Source: Saccharopolyspora_C sp040643635
GTDB taxonomy: Bacteria > Actinomycetota > Actinomycetes > Mycobacteriales > Pseudonocardiaceae
Direction of reading: 5' to 3'
DNA length: 64,000 nucleotides
Assembly: GCF_040643635.1 (NCBI RefSeq)
Contig: NZ_JBEYUS010000022.1
Span: 16,275 to 80,274 of the forward strand
Shown: positions 34,229 through 43,593 of the stretch, in pieces
Numbering within the stretch: position 1 is the stretch's first letter
Layout: the number at the start of each line of letters is the position of its first letter
Translations under genes and position numbers: made by a program
Notes under the pieces: model-generated
Database searches by the model: none
What the model saw: the letters and a program-made list of their open reading frames with translations, nothing else
What the model was told of the DNA's origin: nothing

Positions 34229-37200
34229 CGGTAGGCGTAGTAGCGGTTCATCTTCTTGACTCGGGCGATGGACTTCTCCCGTGACTTGATGCGCCGCACT
34301 CGCGTCCCTGGCGGCAGGTCATCAGCGCCGCTCACCGAGGCGTCCTCGTGAACGAGGACTGCCAGGTCCGGGTTGCGCAGACTGCTCAGGTCGACGGCCT
34401 CGCAACTCTCCAAAGCGAGCTTCTGCAAGGATGTGAGCGCGGCCAACTCACTCAGTTCCGCGGAATCGTTCAGGTCGAACAACCTGAGCTCACGCAGGTG
34501 CGGAACCGCAGCCCAGTTCCCGGTGCGCAATGACGCTCGCAAAATACCAAGGTAACGGAGCCCAGAGCACCGCTCGGTCACGGTTGCGAGATCCACGTCC
34601 TCGCGAAGACGGACACGGACATCGAGGCGCGTGACACCCTCCGGACGCGGAAGGCTGTTGATCAGGTGTTCCGACGCGTGCAGGCCCCGCGTGGTGAGCT
34701 CTCGAACCTCGGTCAGCGAATCGAGTGGTTCCCAACGGGCGTTCCACGCGATCGGCCCGATGTTCAATATCTTCAATCGGGACAGTTCCGACAGCGGGCC
34801 GATGTCGTCGAGCGGCTTGCGGGGCATCAGGCGGAGAGCCCGCAAACCGTGATGTCGCCCGAGCGCGGTGAGGTCTATCGCGTCGACCCCGAGCACGTCC
34901 AAGGATCTCAAACCACGCACGTCGTTCAGGAGCCCCATGTCGAACTGATTGGGGGCGAAGAACTGGATATGCGTGTGCCGGCAGTGCCGCAGTTCATGGA
35001 GCCATGGCAACAGATCCGGTTCCTGAATGAGCACCGCCCCGTCGTGCAGCGGTGCGTCTCGCAGCACGGTGCAGGCGTACTCCTCAGGGTCGTAGAACTC
35101 CCAGGCGTCGATGAGTTCGTCCTGCACCGCCAGCCGGGGATCTGCGGCGTACTTCTGCAGCAACGGCAGTGAGTCCGGACCGTTGATCAGGCTGGCGGTG
35201 TAGACGCAGGCCGCCGCCTGGGCTTCGGTCAGCCCGGAGAGGTCCGTCGGCAACCGGTCCAGCAGTGATTCGCCCACTGTGGACAGTGACCGGCTGACCG
35301 TCGTGTTCGCAGGTGGGACGAGCGTGCCGATGCAGTCGTCCAGCCGCGCGAGGACCTCGGGTTCCAGGTCGTGCACCGATTCGCGACAGGTCGCGGCGAG
35401 CAGCCGGAGTCGGCGGGCGATCCTGCCATCGACGCGGTCGGCCAGGTCCAGGATTCCGCTGAGCAGCTCGCTGCGTTCCCGCCGGTGGAACAGCCCCGCC
35501 GCCATGATGACGACCTCGCGCCACTGGTCGGAGCTCGCCTTGTCGATGAGCAGCCCGACGTTGCCGTCGTCGACGGATTCCCGCGCGGTGAGGAACTCCT
35601 GGAAGGTGCGGTGCACGAAGTCGATGCGCCCGACCGCCGGTTCGCGCAGCACCCCGCTGCGTTCCAGCAGGTGGTCGAGGGCGTCCTCCGCGGAGGTCGA
35701 CGCCCTGGTCGACCGGCCCAGGGTGCGCGCGAACCGGGTCAGCGCCTCCTCGCGGGTCAGCTCGGAGCGGTTGTTCAGCGCCAGCCAGTGCGCCAGGTCC
35801 TGCAGCAGCACCAGCTTGTCCGGGTACGGCAGCGACACCGCGGAGGTGATCTCGCGGAGGGCGTCGCGGCGGTCCAGCAGCATCTCCAGCGCCGCCTCGT
35901 ACAGGCCTTTCCGGTTGCGCGGCAGATCGCCGTCGCGGTCCAGGTTCAGCGCGCACACCATCGCGCACAGCAGCGGGTTCCGGGTCAGGTTCCGCAGGTG
36001 CGGGCGGGATTCCAGCTGGGCCAGCAACCGGCGGTGGTGCGCTTCGAGGACGGGGCGCTCGAACGATCGGGCGTCCCGGTCGGCGGCGAGCAGCGCCTCG
36101 TGCCAGCGGCGCAGGAACTCGCGCACATCACCGGGTGTCATGTCTTCGAGGGTCACCGCGCTGAACCCCTCGTGGGCGAGCCACTTGGCACCGGCCGCGG
36201 ACGGACGCGCGGTGACGACCACGCGGATGCCCGGGTAGCCCCGCAGCAGCTCGTCCAGCCAGGCCCGCACCTTCCGGCGCTGCCCGGGCGGGACCTCGTC
36301 CACCCCGTCGACGAGCAGCAGCACCCGGCCCGCGTCGAGCTGCCGGTGCATCCAGCCGTCCGGCACCGGCGGCAACGTCGGCAGGTCGACGAACTCGGCG
36401 GGCGCCGGCAATGGGCGGCCCGCGTGGCTGCGCAGCTTGATCAGGACCGGCACGCAGCCGTTCCAGGCTTCGAGCGCGGGCCCGAACCGCTCCTGCGCGG
36501 CCGTGACGACCAGCCAGCTCAGCAGGGTGCTCTTCCCGGATCCCGCCTGGCCGCGGACCAGCACCCGGTCGGCTCGGCCCAGCGCGGCTTCGATCCGCTG
36601 CGAACCGCCGAGGTGATGCCGCTCGTTGAGCTCGAAGTCCGCGTCCTGCTGGAACGCGGTGTCCACGCTGAGGCTCAGGTAGGCGACCGACAGCGTGGTG
36701 CGCGGGCGGAAGTTGCGGACGCTGACGCCGATCAGCTCCAGGTCGTCGTGCTTGCGGGCCATCGCCGCCAGGTAGCGGTGGCGGAACTCCTCGTCCCGGT
36801 CGGCGCCCGCCGGGGCGTCGAGGCTGGTGGCCGGGAGGCGGTCCAGCACCCGGTCGAGGCCGGTGAGGACGGTGCCGAGGCGGCGCAGCGCCTCCTCGGC
36901 GAGCCGCTCCTCGTATTCCGGCAGCTCGCGCACCAGGTGCACCAGCTGCACGCAACCGCGGTCCAGCACCCGGTCGAACAGGGCCCGCGCCGACTCGCCC
37001 AACCCGGCCCGGCGCGGTGCGGACGGCACCTGGCGGCGAACCTCCCGGGCGAGGGACACCGGATCGAGGTCGACGCGCAGCAAGGTCGCGTCCGAGAGGT
37101 CGGCGTCGGACAACGCGTCCACCGCAGCGTCGACGGCCGCGGCGCGCTCGGCCTCGTCGAGGTCGGCGCACTCCCGTTCGCACCACGCCTGCAGGTGCGC

Positions 37201-37404
37201 GCCCGCGGTGTCGCCCGCCTCCTCCAGCTTCCGCACCAGATCTCGGCGGGATCGGGCGGACAGGCCACCGAAGCGCAACCCGATGAGCTCGGTCAACTCC
37301 GCGCCGCGCCGGTTCTCCGCGCTGCGCTGCGCGAGCCAGGCGCGGACAGCGCCGCGCACCACGATGTTGCCCGCCTTCAGCGCAGCGTCCTCCAGGCCGG
37401 TCAC
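34222..37404 (-). CDS. NACHT NTPase with LRR-like C-terminus (bacterial NLR-like, candidate defence gene)
   Basis: Predicted 1060 residues. An N-terminal helical region (about 1-230) resembles the NACHT N-terminal helical domains of actinobacteria. NACHT core: Walker A GQAGSGKS (285-292), Walker B LLLVDGVDE (362-370), sensor VVVTARPSA. A helical/winged region follows (FVHRTFQEFLTARE). The last 250 residues contain leucine-rich-repeat-like units (LRSLDVLGVDAIDLTAL, LSRLKILNIGPIAW, VPHLRELRLFDLND, LTSLQKLALESCEAVDL). This is the architecture of bacterial NLR-related proteins, several of which protect against phage. GTG at 37404 is used because GAGGGGA lies six nt upstream; a GTG at 37434 is possible. 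It overlaps rdgB tail to tail. Confidence 0.9.
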   Translation of the reverse strand: MTGLEDAALKAGNIVVRGAVRAWLAQRSAENRRGAELTELIGLRFGGLSARSRRDLVRKLEEAGDTAGAHLQAWCERECADLDEAERAAAVDAAVDALSDADLSDATLLRVDLDPVSLAREVRRQVPSAPRRAGLGESARALFDRVLDRGCVQLVHLVRELPEYEERLAEEALRRLGTVLTGLDRVLDRLPATSLDAPAGADRDEEFRHRYLAAMARKHDDLELIGVSVRNFRPRTTLSVAYLSLSVDTAFQQDADFELNERHHLGGSQRIEAALGRADRVLVRGQAGSGKSTLLSWLVVTAAQERFGPALEAWNGCVPVLIKLRSHAGRPLPAPAEFVDLPTLPPVPDGWMHRQLDAGRVLLLVDGVDEVPPGQRRKVRAWLDELLRGYPGIRVVVTARPSAAGAKWLAHEGFSAVTLEDMTPGDVREFLRRWHEALLAADRDARSFERPVLEAHHRRLLAQLESRPHLRNLTRNPLLCAMVCALNLDRDGDLPRNRKGLYEAALEMLLDRRDALREITSAVSLPYPDKLVLLQDLAHWLALNNRSELTREEALTRFARTLGRSTRASTSAEDALDHLLERSGVLREPAVGRIDFVHRTFQEFLTARESVDDGNVGLLIDKASSDQWREVVIMAAGLFHRRERSELLSGILDLADRVDGRIARRLRLLAATCRESVHDLEPEVLARLDDCIGTLVPPANTTVSRSLSTVGESLLDRLPTDLSGLTEAQAAACVYTASLINGPDSLPLLQKYAADPRLAVQDELIDAWEFYDPEEYACTVLRDAPLHDGAVLIQEPDLLPWLHELRHCRHTHIQFFAPNQFDMGLLNDVRGLRSLDVLGVDAIDLTALGRHHGLRALRLMPRKPLDDIGPLSELSRLKILNIGPIAWNARWEPLDSLTEVRELTTRGLHASEHLINSLPRPEGVTRLDVRVRLREDVDLATVTERCSGLRYLGILRASLRTGNWAAVPHLRELRLFDLNDSAELSELAALTSLQKLALESCEAVDLSSLRNPDLAVLVHEDASVSGADDLPPGTRVRRIKSREKSIARVKKMNRYYAYRY

Positions 37405-37888
37405 CGGATCTCCCCTCGTCGGAGACGAAGCCACCGATGGTCCCGGAAAGATCGTCGGCGCAGTGCCGGGTCGGCCCGACCATCATGCGAATGGCGGACC
37501 GCGCATCGGGTTTCACGCGGACGGCGCACCCGCTCGGCGACTTCGCCGAACCGCGGCGACGAGGTGGCACAGCCGAGCGGCGGCCGATCGGCACAAGGCC
37601 CGGCGCGGCACCGCCCGAATGCCGGGTGTGCGCTGCACTACTCCCGCCGGACTTCCCCTGGACGCCGCGTAACGACCAGCGGCGATCCCGCGAAGTGTCC
37701 GGTGGGTCCGCGAATCGGGGCGGGCTCCGCAACCTCTCGCCATCGGGCGGACATCGCCGCGCGGCGCGGTGCAGGGACGCACCACGCGCCGGCCCTTCGC
37801 ACTCCGGCCCCTGCGCGGCCCGGAACCTCCGGTCCGATCGGCGACCCCGGTGCCCGCCGCACAGTTTTCGCCGAAGGAGAGAACCTCG
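37405..37888. other. intergenic gap, no gene seen
   Basis: About 480 bp between the NACHT gene and a small divergent gene. No reading frame has a convincing start or product, and no strong hairpin or repeat is visible. Confidence 0.4.
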
Positions 37889-38092
37889 ATGAAGCCGTTG
37901 CTCGTGTGCGTGTCCGTCGGTGTCACGTCCGCCGCCGTCACCTTCAGCGTGCTCGCCGCGCTGCACGCCGCGAACTCGCTCGCCGCTCCCCCGCCGCGCC
38001 GCCGCGTCGAACCCGCCGACGTCCCCGCCGTTCCCGACGGCCTCGACGTCGACCTGCCGGAACCCGTGCGCGCCCCAGTCCCAGCGCGGTGA
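37889..38092 (+). CDS. small secreted or membrane-anchored protein
   Basis: Predicted 67 residues. One hydrophobic segment (about 4-28, LLVCVSVGVTSAAVTFSVLAAL) is followed by a short Pro/Asp-rich tail (PAVPDGLDVDLPEPVRAPVP). ATG has AAGGAGAG at ideal spacing, which supports translation. No family recognized. A short exported peptide or a lone membrane anchor are both possible. It is alone between the NACHT gene and the TSUP gene. Confidence 0.55.
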   Translation: MKPLLVCVSVGVTSAAVTFSVLAALHAANSLAAPPPRRRVEPADVPAVPDGLDVDLPEPVRAPVPAR

Positions 38093-38206
38093 ACCGACCA
38101 GCGCATTCCGCCCATACCGCCCGACTGCGCGCCCGAGGACGTTCACCAGGCGGAATACCGCTGTGACGACGGTCGCCCCAGGTCCCGGTCCCGCGGCGGC
38201 GGCGGT

Positions 38207-38212
38207 TAGGTT
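38207..38212 (+). promoter_or_regulatory. -10 element of leaderless TSUP gene
   Basis: TAGGTT precedes the GTG at 38219 by 6 nt. No Shine-Dalgarno sequence. Confidence 0.55.
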
Positions 38213-38218
38213 CCGCTG

Positions 38219-38974
38219 GTGTTCAGCGAATGGATCGAACCGGTGCTGCTGCTCGTCGTCGGATTCCTGTCCGGGGCGATCAACGCCGTAGCGGGCGGCG
38301 GATCGCTGCTGGTGTTCCCGGCGCTGCTGGCCACCGGGATGCCGCCGCTGGTCGCCAACGTGACCAACTCCGTGGTGCAAGGACCCGGCTTCGTCGGTGC
38401 CGCCGTCGGGCAGCGCGACGACCTCAAGGGCGCGCCGCGGCGGCTGTTGTGGACGTCCATCGCCGCGGCCGTCGGCTCCTCCATCGGCTGCGTGCTGCTC
38501 ATGGTGCTGCCCGGCGAGGTGTTCGACGCCGTGGTGCCCGTGCTCATCGGGCTGTCCGCGGTGCTCATGGCCTTCCAGAACACGATCAAGCGCTGGTTCG
38601 GCCGGACCGAGGGCGGTGCCGAACGCCTCGGGTGGTTGTCGTTCGGGCTCTTCCTCGCCTCCATCTACGGCGGTTACTTCGGCGGGGCGCGCAGCGTCAT
38701 CCTCATCGCGATCCTCATGCTCGCCGTCAACGACACGATGCGGCGGCTCAACGCGCTGAAGAACTGGCTCGGGTTGATCGGCAGCGCCGTCACGCTGGTG
38801 GTGTACTCGGCGATCGCACCGGTCGACTGGGCCGCCGTGCTGCTCGTCGCGCCGACGACCGTGCTCGGCGGTTACGTCGGCGGCAAGATCGCCCAGCGGA
38901 TACCGGCGACGCTGCTGCGCTACCTGGTGGTCGTGATCGCGGCCGGGGTGGCGATCTACATGGCCCTCGACTGA
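38219..38974 (+). CDS. TSUP-family (TauE/SafE) membrane transporter
   Basis: Predicted 251 residues, about eight TM helices. The duplicated TSUP signature is visible: SGAINAVAGGGSLLVFPALLATGMPPLVANVTNS in the first half and LASIYGGYFGGARSVILIAILM with NALKNWLGLIGS in the second. Members transport sulfite, sulfonates or organosulfur anions, usually as exporters. No sulfur genes are adjacent. Stop is 6 bp before the first of four palindromes. Confidence 0.9.
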   Translation: MFSEWIEPVLLLVVGFLSGAINAVAGGGSLLVFPALLATGMPPLVANVTNSVVQGPGFVGAAVGQRDDLKGAPRRLLWTSIAAAVGSSIGCVLLMVLPGEVFDAVVPVLIGLSAVLMAFQNTIKRWFGRTEGGAERLGWLSFGLFLASIYGGYFGGARSVILIAILMLAVNDTMRRLNALKNWLGLIGSAVTLVVYSAIAPVDWAAVLLVAPTTVLGGYVGGKIAQRIPATLLRYLVVVIAAGVAIYMALD

Positions 38975-38980
38975 TCCGGA

Positions 38981-39297
38981 GTGAACGGACCGTTCGTCCA
39001 GCCGGATGGGGCGAACGGTCCGTTCACCCATGCCACGCCCGCTCCGCCGGACCTCCCGACCCGAGTGAACGGACCGTTCGACCAACCGCACGGGACCAAC
39101 GGTCCGTTCACTCGCCCCACCGGACACCGGCCGACTTCCATCGCCGAGTGCGGTGAACGGACCGTTCGACCGGTCTGACGGGACGAACGGTCCGTTCACC
39201 CATCAGCCGGGACGTGTTGCGGGTTCGCGGCGGCCGAGCCGACGACTCGGGTGAACGGACCGTTCGCCCAACGGGATCGGACGAACGGTCCGTTCAC
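38981..39297. repeat. cluster of four 47-bp nested palindromes
   Basis: Copies at 38981-39027, 39065-39111, 39153-39199 and 39251-39297, with gaps of 37, 41 and 51 bp, between convergent TSUP and bcp genes. All four keep both outer 12-mers intact, while the centre differs in each. A separate terminator hairpin for bcp follows at 39318. Confidence 0.92.
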
Positions 39298-39317
39298 CCA
39301 CCGACGGGGAACATGCG

Positions 39318-39352
39318 GGAGGGGACGGTTCCGCGGTGGAACCGTCCCCTCC
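39318..39352. terminator. terminator hairpin after bcp
   Basis: GGAGGGGACGGTTCC (39318-39332) and GGAACCGTCCCCTCC (39338-39352), a perfect 15-bp stem with a 5-nt loop, 15 bp past the bcp stop. Confidence 0.8.
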
Positions 39353-39366
39353 GGTGGTGCGGGTCG

Positions 39367-39840
39367 TCAGACGCCGAGGTCCTTGCGGAGCCGGTCGACG
39401 TGGCCGGTGGCCTTGACGTTGTAGAGCGCCTTGTCGATCTTGCCCTCGGGGCCGACGACGAAGGTCGAGCGGATCACGCCCTGCACGACCTTGCCGTAGT
39501 TCTTCTTCTCCCCGAAAGCGCCCCACGCGGTCATCACCGACTTGTCCACATCGGACAGCAGCGGGAAGGTGAGGCCTTCGGCGTCGCGGAACTTCGCGAG
39601 CTTCTCCGGCTTGTCCGGGGAGATGCCGACCACGTCGAACCCGGCGTCGTCGAGCGGCGCCAGGCTGTCCCGGAAGTCGCACGCCTCCTTGGTGCAGCCG
39701 GGAGTGCTCGCCGCCGGGTAGAAGTAGACCACCAGGGAACGGCCCGCGTAGTCGGCCAGCGCCACGGTCTTGCCGTCGGCGTCCGGCAGGGAGAAATCGG
39801 GGGCGGCGTCACCCGGTGCGAGTCGCTGCTGTTCGCTCAT
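39367..39840 (-). CDS. bcp: thioredoxin-dependent thiol peroxidase (peroxiredoxin Q)
   Basis: Predicted 157 residues. It reduces H2O2 and organic hydroperoxides. Peroxidatic Cys49 in ASTPGCTKEAC with resolving Cys54 five residues on, the atypical 2-Cys BCP pattern; preceding VVYFYP and later STFVVGPEGKI complete the thioredoxin fold. Likely a single-gene unit, transcribed toward the palindrome cluster. Confidence 0.95.
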   Translation of the reverse strand: MSEQQRLAPGDAAPDFSLPDADGKTVALADYAGRSLVVYFYPAASTPGCTKEACDFRDSLAPLDDAGFDVVGISPDKPEKLAKFRDAEGLTFPLLSDVDKSVMTAWGAFGEKKNYGKVVQGVIRSTFVVGPEGKIDKALYNVKATGHVDRLRKDLGV

Positions 39841-39924
39841 GCCCCGACGCTAGTGCACGCCGAAACCCTCGCTCGCCTGGGCGGCCACCGACCGCCCAGG
39901 CGACTGCTAGCAGGACCACCTCGG

Positions 39925-40086
39925 TCAGGGCAGCTGCGGCGCGGTCTCCGACACCGTCTGCGAGACGGTGTTCACCGACACCGCTTCCTCCTGACCATCT
40001 GTGGCGATGAACCCACCGAAGAACAGCCCGGCCAGAGCCGAGGCGGTCACGGACAGCGCGCAAAAGGTGTACAGGCGCAGGCTCAC
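39925..40086 (-). CDS. small single-TM protein
   Basis: Predicted 53 residues. One TM helix (about 7-28, FCALSVTASALAGLFFGGFIA) with a short outside tail rich in Val, Thr, Ser (VSVNTVSQTVSETAPQLP). GTG at 40086 is chosen for the GGAAAGGG five to six nt upstream; the longer frame to 40257 crosses the poxB promoter region and lacks such a site. Resembles small actinobacterial membrane proteins of the DUF2613 kind, but the match is not certain. Confidence 0.5.
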   Translation of the reverse strand: MSLRLYTFCALSVTASALAGLFFGGFIATDGQEEAVSVNTVSQTVSETAPQLP

Positions 40087-40277
40087 CGTTTTCCCTTTCC
40101 TGGAGGAGTTTTCGAGGAACACGTCGACATCGACTACCCACTGATCGCCGATCGGAGCGGAGACGTTACCGGTGTCCCCCGAACGGGCGGTGAACGAGGC
40201 ACTACGTCCTGGAGTTGCGGGGGTGCACCGCCCCGCGTAGACGGGAGGCACCAGCACTCCACCTTCCGGGAGACCTC

Positions 40278-42011
40278 ATGCCGACCGTGGCCGACCAGTT
40301 CATCGAAGTGCTCGCGCAAGCAGGTGTGCAACGGATCTACGGCATCGTCGGGGACAGTCTCAATCCGGTGGTGGATGCGGTCCGGCGCACCGACGGCATC
40401 GAATGGGTGCACGTGCGGCACGAGGAGGCGGCGGCGTTCGCGGCGAGCGCCGAGGCGCAGCTGACCGGGCGGCTCGCGGTCTGCGCCGGCAGTTGCGGTC
40501 CGGGGAACCTCCACTTGATCAACGGGTTGTACGACGCGCACCGCAGCGGCGCACCGGTGCTCGCGCTGGCCTCGCACATCCCGTCGGAGCAGATCGGCAC
40601 CGGGTTCTTCCAGGAGACGCATCCGGAGGAGCTGTTCAACGAGTGCAGCCACTTCTGCGAGCTGCTCTCCCAACCCGAGCAGATGCCGCGGCTGCTGCGC
40701 AGCGCGATGCAGACCGCGGTCGGCCGGCGCGGCGTCTCGGTGCTGGTGCTGCCCGGGGACGTCGCGCACAAGTCGGCGGCGCGCCCCACCGGCAGCGGCG
40801 TGGTCGATTCGGAACCGCCGATCGTGGTGCCCTCGCCGACGCAGGTCGACCGGCTCGCCGAATCGCTCAACTCCGCGGAGCGGGTGATGTTGTTCTGCGG
40901 CGCGGGCACCCGCGGCGCCCACGAGGACGTGATGCGGCTGGCGAGCACGGTGCAGGCCCCGGTCGGGCACGCGCTGCGCGGCAAGGAGTGGATCCAGTAC
41001 GACAACCCGTACGACGTGGGGATGAGCGGGCTGCTCGGCTACGGCGCCTGTCAGCAGGCGATGCAGAAGGCCGACCGGGTGGTGCTGCTCGGCACCGATT
41101 TCCCGTACGACAACTTCCTGCCGCAGGCCAACACGGTGCAGGTGGACATCGATCCGACCCACCTGGGGAGGCGCACCGTGCTGGACCTGGCGGTGCAGGG
41201 CGACGTGCGGGAGACGATCCGCGCGGTGCTGCCGAAGCTGCGGCAGAAGACGGACCGCTCGTTCCTGGACCGGATGCTGCGCGAGCACGCCGACCAGCTG
41301 GAGCAGGTCGTCGACTCGTACACCACCAACGTCGACAACCAGGTGCCGATCCACCCGGAGTACGTGGCCGACGTGCTCGACGACCTGGCCGCCGAGGACG
41401 CGGTGTTCACGGTGGACACCGGGATGTGCAACGTATGGGCCGCGCGGTACGTCACGCCGAACGCGCACCGACGGGTGCTGGGCTCGTTCGTGCACGGGTC
41501 GATGGCGAACGCGCTGCCGCAGGCCATCGGCGCCCAGCTGGTGGACCGGCGCAGGCAGGTGGTCGCGATGGCGGGCGATGGTGGGCTGTCCATGCTGCTG
41601 GGCGACCTGCTGACGCTGCGCACGCACCGGCTGCCGGTGAAGGTCGTGGTGTTCAACAACTCGTCGCTGGGCATGGTGAAGCTGGAGATGCTGGTGGACG
41701 GGTTGCCGGACTTCGGCACCGACCACGATTCGATCGACTTCGCCGCGATCGCGGCCGCGGCGGGCATCCATTCGGTGCGGGTGGACCGGCCCGGCCAAGT
41801 GCGGGAGGCGTTGGAGGGTGCGTTGGCGCGGCCGGGCCCGGCCCTCGTCGACGTGGTGACCGATCCGAACGCGCTGTCCATCCCCCCGAAGATCACCGGT
41901 ACGCAGGTGAAGGGGTTCGCGCTGGCGGTGAGCCGGACGGTGCTCTCGGGCGGGGTCGGGAAGATGGTGCAGCTGGCGCGGAGCAACCTGCGCAACATCC
42001 CCCGCCCGTGA
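40278..42011 (+). CDS. poxB: pyruvate:quinone oxidoreductase / pyruvate oxidase
   Basis: Predicted 577 residues. ThDP-dependent enzyme: N-terminal pyrimidine domain with catalytic Glu in VRHEEAAAFAASAEAQLTG, central FAD-binding domain (MLFCGAGTRG), C-terminal ThDP motif MAGDGGLSMLLGD to VVVFNNSSLG. C-terminal ITGTQVKGFALA resembles the membrane/quinone-activation tail of PoxB. It oxidatively decarboxylates pyruvate to acetate and CO2 with electrons to the quinone pool. ATG follows GGGAG. No partner genes nearby. Confidence 0.93.
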   Translation: MPTVADQFIEVLAQAGVQRIYGIVGDSLNPVVDAVRRTDGIEWVHVRHEEAAAFAASAEAQLTGRLAVCAGSCGPGNLHLINGLYDAHRSGAPVLALASHIPSEQIGTGFFQETHPEELFNECSHFCELLSQPEQMPRLLRSAMQTAVGRRGVSVLVLPGDVAHKSAARPTGSGVVDSEPPIVVPSPTQVDRLAESLNSAERVMLFCGAGTRGAHEDVMRLASTVQAPVGHALRGKEWIQYDNPYDVGMSGLLGYGACQQAMQKADRVVLLGTDFPYDNFLPQANTVQVDIDPTHLGRRTVLDLAVQGDVRETIRAVLPKLRQKTDRSFLDRMLREHADQLEQVVDSYTTNVDNQVPIHPEYVADVLDDLAAEDAVFTVDTGMCNVWAARYVTPNAHRRVLGSFVHGSMANALPQAIGAQLVDRRRQVVAMAGDGGLSMLLGDLLTLRTHRLPVKVVVFNNSSLGMVKLEMLVDGLPDFGTDHDSIDFAAIAAAAGIHSVRVDRPGQVREALEGALARPGPALVDVVTDPNALSIPPKITGTQVKGFALAVSRTVLSGGVGKMVQLARSNLRNIPRP

Positions 42012-42348
42012 GCCCTCGTCACTCGTCCTGGTTCGGGACCGGCCGGTTTCCCGCGGAGCGGTCGCTCTGCGTGAGCGGTGGCCGCATGTCGGCGGGATCG
42101 AGCGGCCGGGCGTGACGATCCGGTCGCCGCCGCATCCTTCCGGCAGCACGGCCCGGCCCCGATCCCTGGACCAGCGGACCGGGGTCGCGTTCCGCCGTGT
42201 CGAGCGGGAAAACCCAGCGGCGGCAGGAGTTCCGACCGCTGCCGCGCCGCCCGGTGCGGGCCCGGCGCGCGCCGCCGACACCGGGAAAAGGATGTCGGTT
42301 GGGTGACGCGATGGTGACGCTCGGTTCGCAGGGTGGACACTGATCGCC
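42012..42348. other. intergenic gap, promoter region only
   Basis: Between poxB and the XRE gene. No coding signal is convincing. GACACT (42336-42341) lies 7 nt before the ATG at 42349 and may be a weak leaderless -10; its first base departs from TANNNT. Confidence 0.4.
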
Positions 42349-43197
42349 ATGACAGTGAGTCCCACGGTGCGTCGCCGCCGCCTCGCCGCGGAGCTGCGCA
42401 GGCTCCGAGGACTGGCGGAGGTCACCCAGCAGCAGGCCGCCACCCACCTCGGTTGCACCCAGGCGAAGATAGGCAGATTCGAGACGGCCAAGCGCTCCCC
42501 ATCGATCGGCGACGTCAGCGCGTTGCTGGACTTCTACGCGGTGAACGGCGCCGAACGCGAACAGTTGATCAACCTGGCTCGGGACGCCCGGAAACGCGGC
42601 TGGTGGCACTCCTACAGCGATGTGCTGCCCGAGTGGTACGAGACCTACGTCGGGCTGGAGGCCGAGGCCTCGTCGATGCACACCTGGGAATCCGAGGCGA
42701 TCCCGGGCCTGCTGCAGACCGCGGAGTACGCGTACGCCATCACCAAGTCCACCTTGATCCGGGCCGACGAGCCGGAGATCGGCCGCCGCGTCGAGCTGCG
42801 GATGCAGCGGCAGGACCGGATCACCGGATCGCAGCCGCTGGACCTGTGGGCGGTGATCGGCGAGACGGCGTTGCGCCGCGGCGTGGGCGGTTCGGCCGTA
42901 TTGCGCCGCCAATTGGAGCACTTACTCGCTTTGGCGGAACTCCCGAACGTGACCCTGCAGGTCATGCCGCTGGACGCCGGAGCGCATCCCGCGCAGGCAG
43001 GGCCATTCGTCATCCTGCGCTACTCCAATCACGTCGACCCGGATGTGGTCTATCTCGAAACCCACGTGGGAGGCCTGTATCTCGAACGGGATAACGAGCT
43101 GTCCAAATACGTGACGATGATGGACCATCTACGCGCACACGCGATCGACCCGGAAGGGTCCATTCAAGTGATTCACGAGCGCATAGGAGAGCTGTAG
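42349..43197 (+). CDS. XRE-family regulator with DUF5753
   Basis: Predicted 282 residues. N-terminal XRE HTH (LRRLRGLAEVTQQQAATHLGCTQAKIGRFETAKRSPS) and DUF5753 domain (AIPGLLQTAEYAYAI, VMPLDAGAHPAQAGPFVILRY, VYLETHVGGLYLERD). Forms a classic pair with the DUF397 gene that begins directly after its stop. Such pairs act like atypical toxin-antitoxin or regulator-modulator units affecting development and secondary metabolism. Confidence 0.93.
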   Translation: MTVSPTVRRRRLAAELRRLRGLAEVTQQQAATHLGCTQAKIGRFETAKRSPSIGDVSALLDFYAVNGAEREQLINLARDARKRGWWHSYSDVLPEWYETYVGLEAEASSMHTWESEAIPGLLQTAEYAYAITKSTLIRADEPEIGRRVELRMQRQDRITGSQPLDLWAVIGETALRRGVGGSAVLRRQLEHLLALAELPNVTLQVMPLDAGAHPAQAGPFVILRYSNHVDPDVVYLETHVGGLYLERDNELSKYVTMMDHLRAHAIDPEGSIQVIHERIGEL

Positions 43198-43389
43198 ATG
43201 GAATACCTCACGGGTTGGCGGACCAGCACCCGGAGCACGCACCAGGGACAATGCGTGGAGGTCGGGTTCGGGGTCGCGCGCGTCGGCGTGCGCGACACGA
43301 AGGACCGGCCGGGTGGCTACTTCGTCGTCGATCCCGCGCGGTGGACGGACTTCCTCGGAGGTCTCAAGCGCGGAGCTTTCGACCGCTGA
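43198..43389 (+). CDS. DUF397 protein, partner of the XRE regulator
   Basis: Predicted 63 residues. Hallmarks: GWRTSTRSTHQGQCVEV, VGVRDTKDRPGGYFVVDPARWTDFLGGLKRG. The ATG begins right after the XRE stop codon (TAGATG), so translation is coupled. DUF397 proteins bind or are antagonized by the neighbouring DUF5753 regulator in streptomycetes (BldB-like). Confidence 0.93.
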   Translation: MEYLTGWRTSTRSTHQGQCVEVGFGVARVGVRDTKDRPGGYFVVDPARWTDFLGGLKRGAFDR

Positions 43390-43593
43390 CCCTCGCTTCA
43401 CCACGCCCGGCGGCCGCGCCGCCCCGGGCGTGAGAACGAACCGAAGAACCGAGCGGGTCGCTGGATCCGCGCCCGCTCGGCTCCGATTCTCAAACTCGGA
43501 TTAATCTGTTTATTGATCACCGCGTTTCCACGGGCCACGGCGCCTTCCTGCTATTCCCCGGATCACTGCGAAACACATCTCACCCGAACGGTC

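Noticed and set aside
38956..39178. Small reading frames with repeated N-G-P-F peptides across the palindromes
   Set aside because: They arise on both strands because the palindromes lack stops in those frames; there is no ribosome-binding site and the same peptide repeats appear wherever a palindrome occurs.
40087..40257. Longer version of the small membrane protein gene at 39925
   Set aside because: The extension lacks a ribosome-binding site and membrane-protein character, and covers the poxB promoter region; the GTG at 40086 has a good site.
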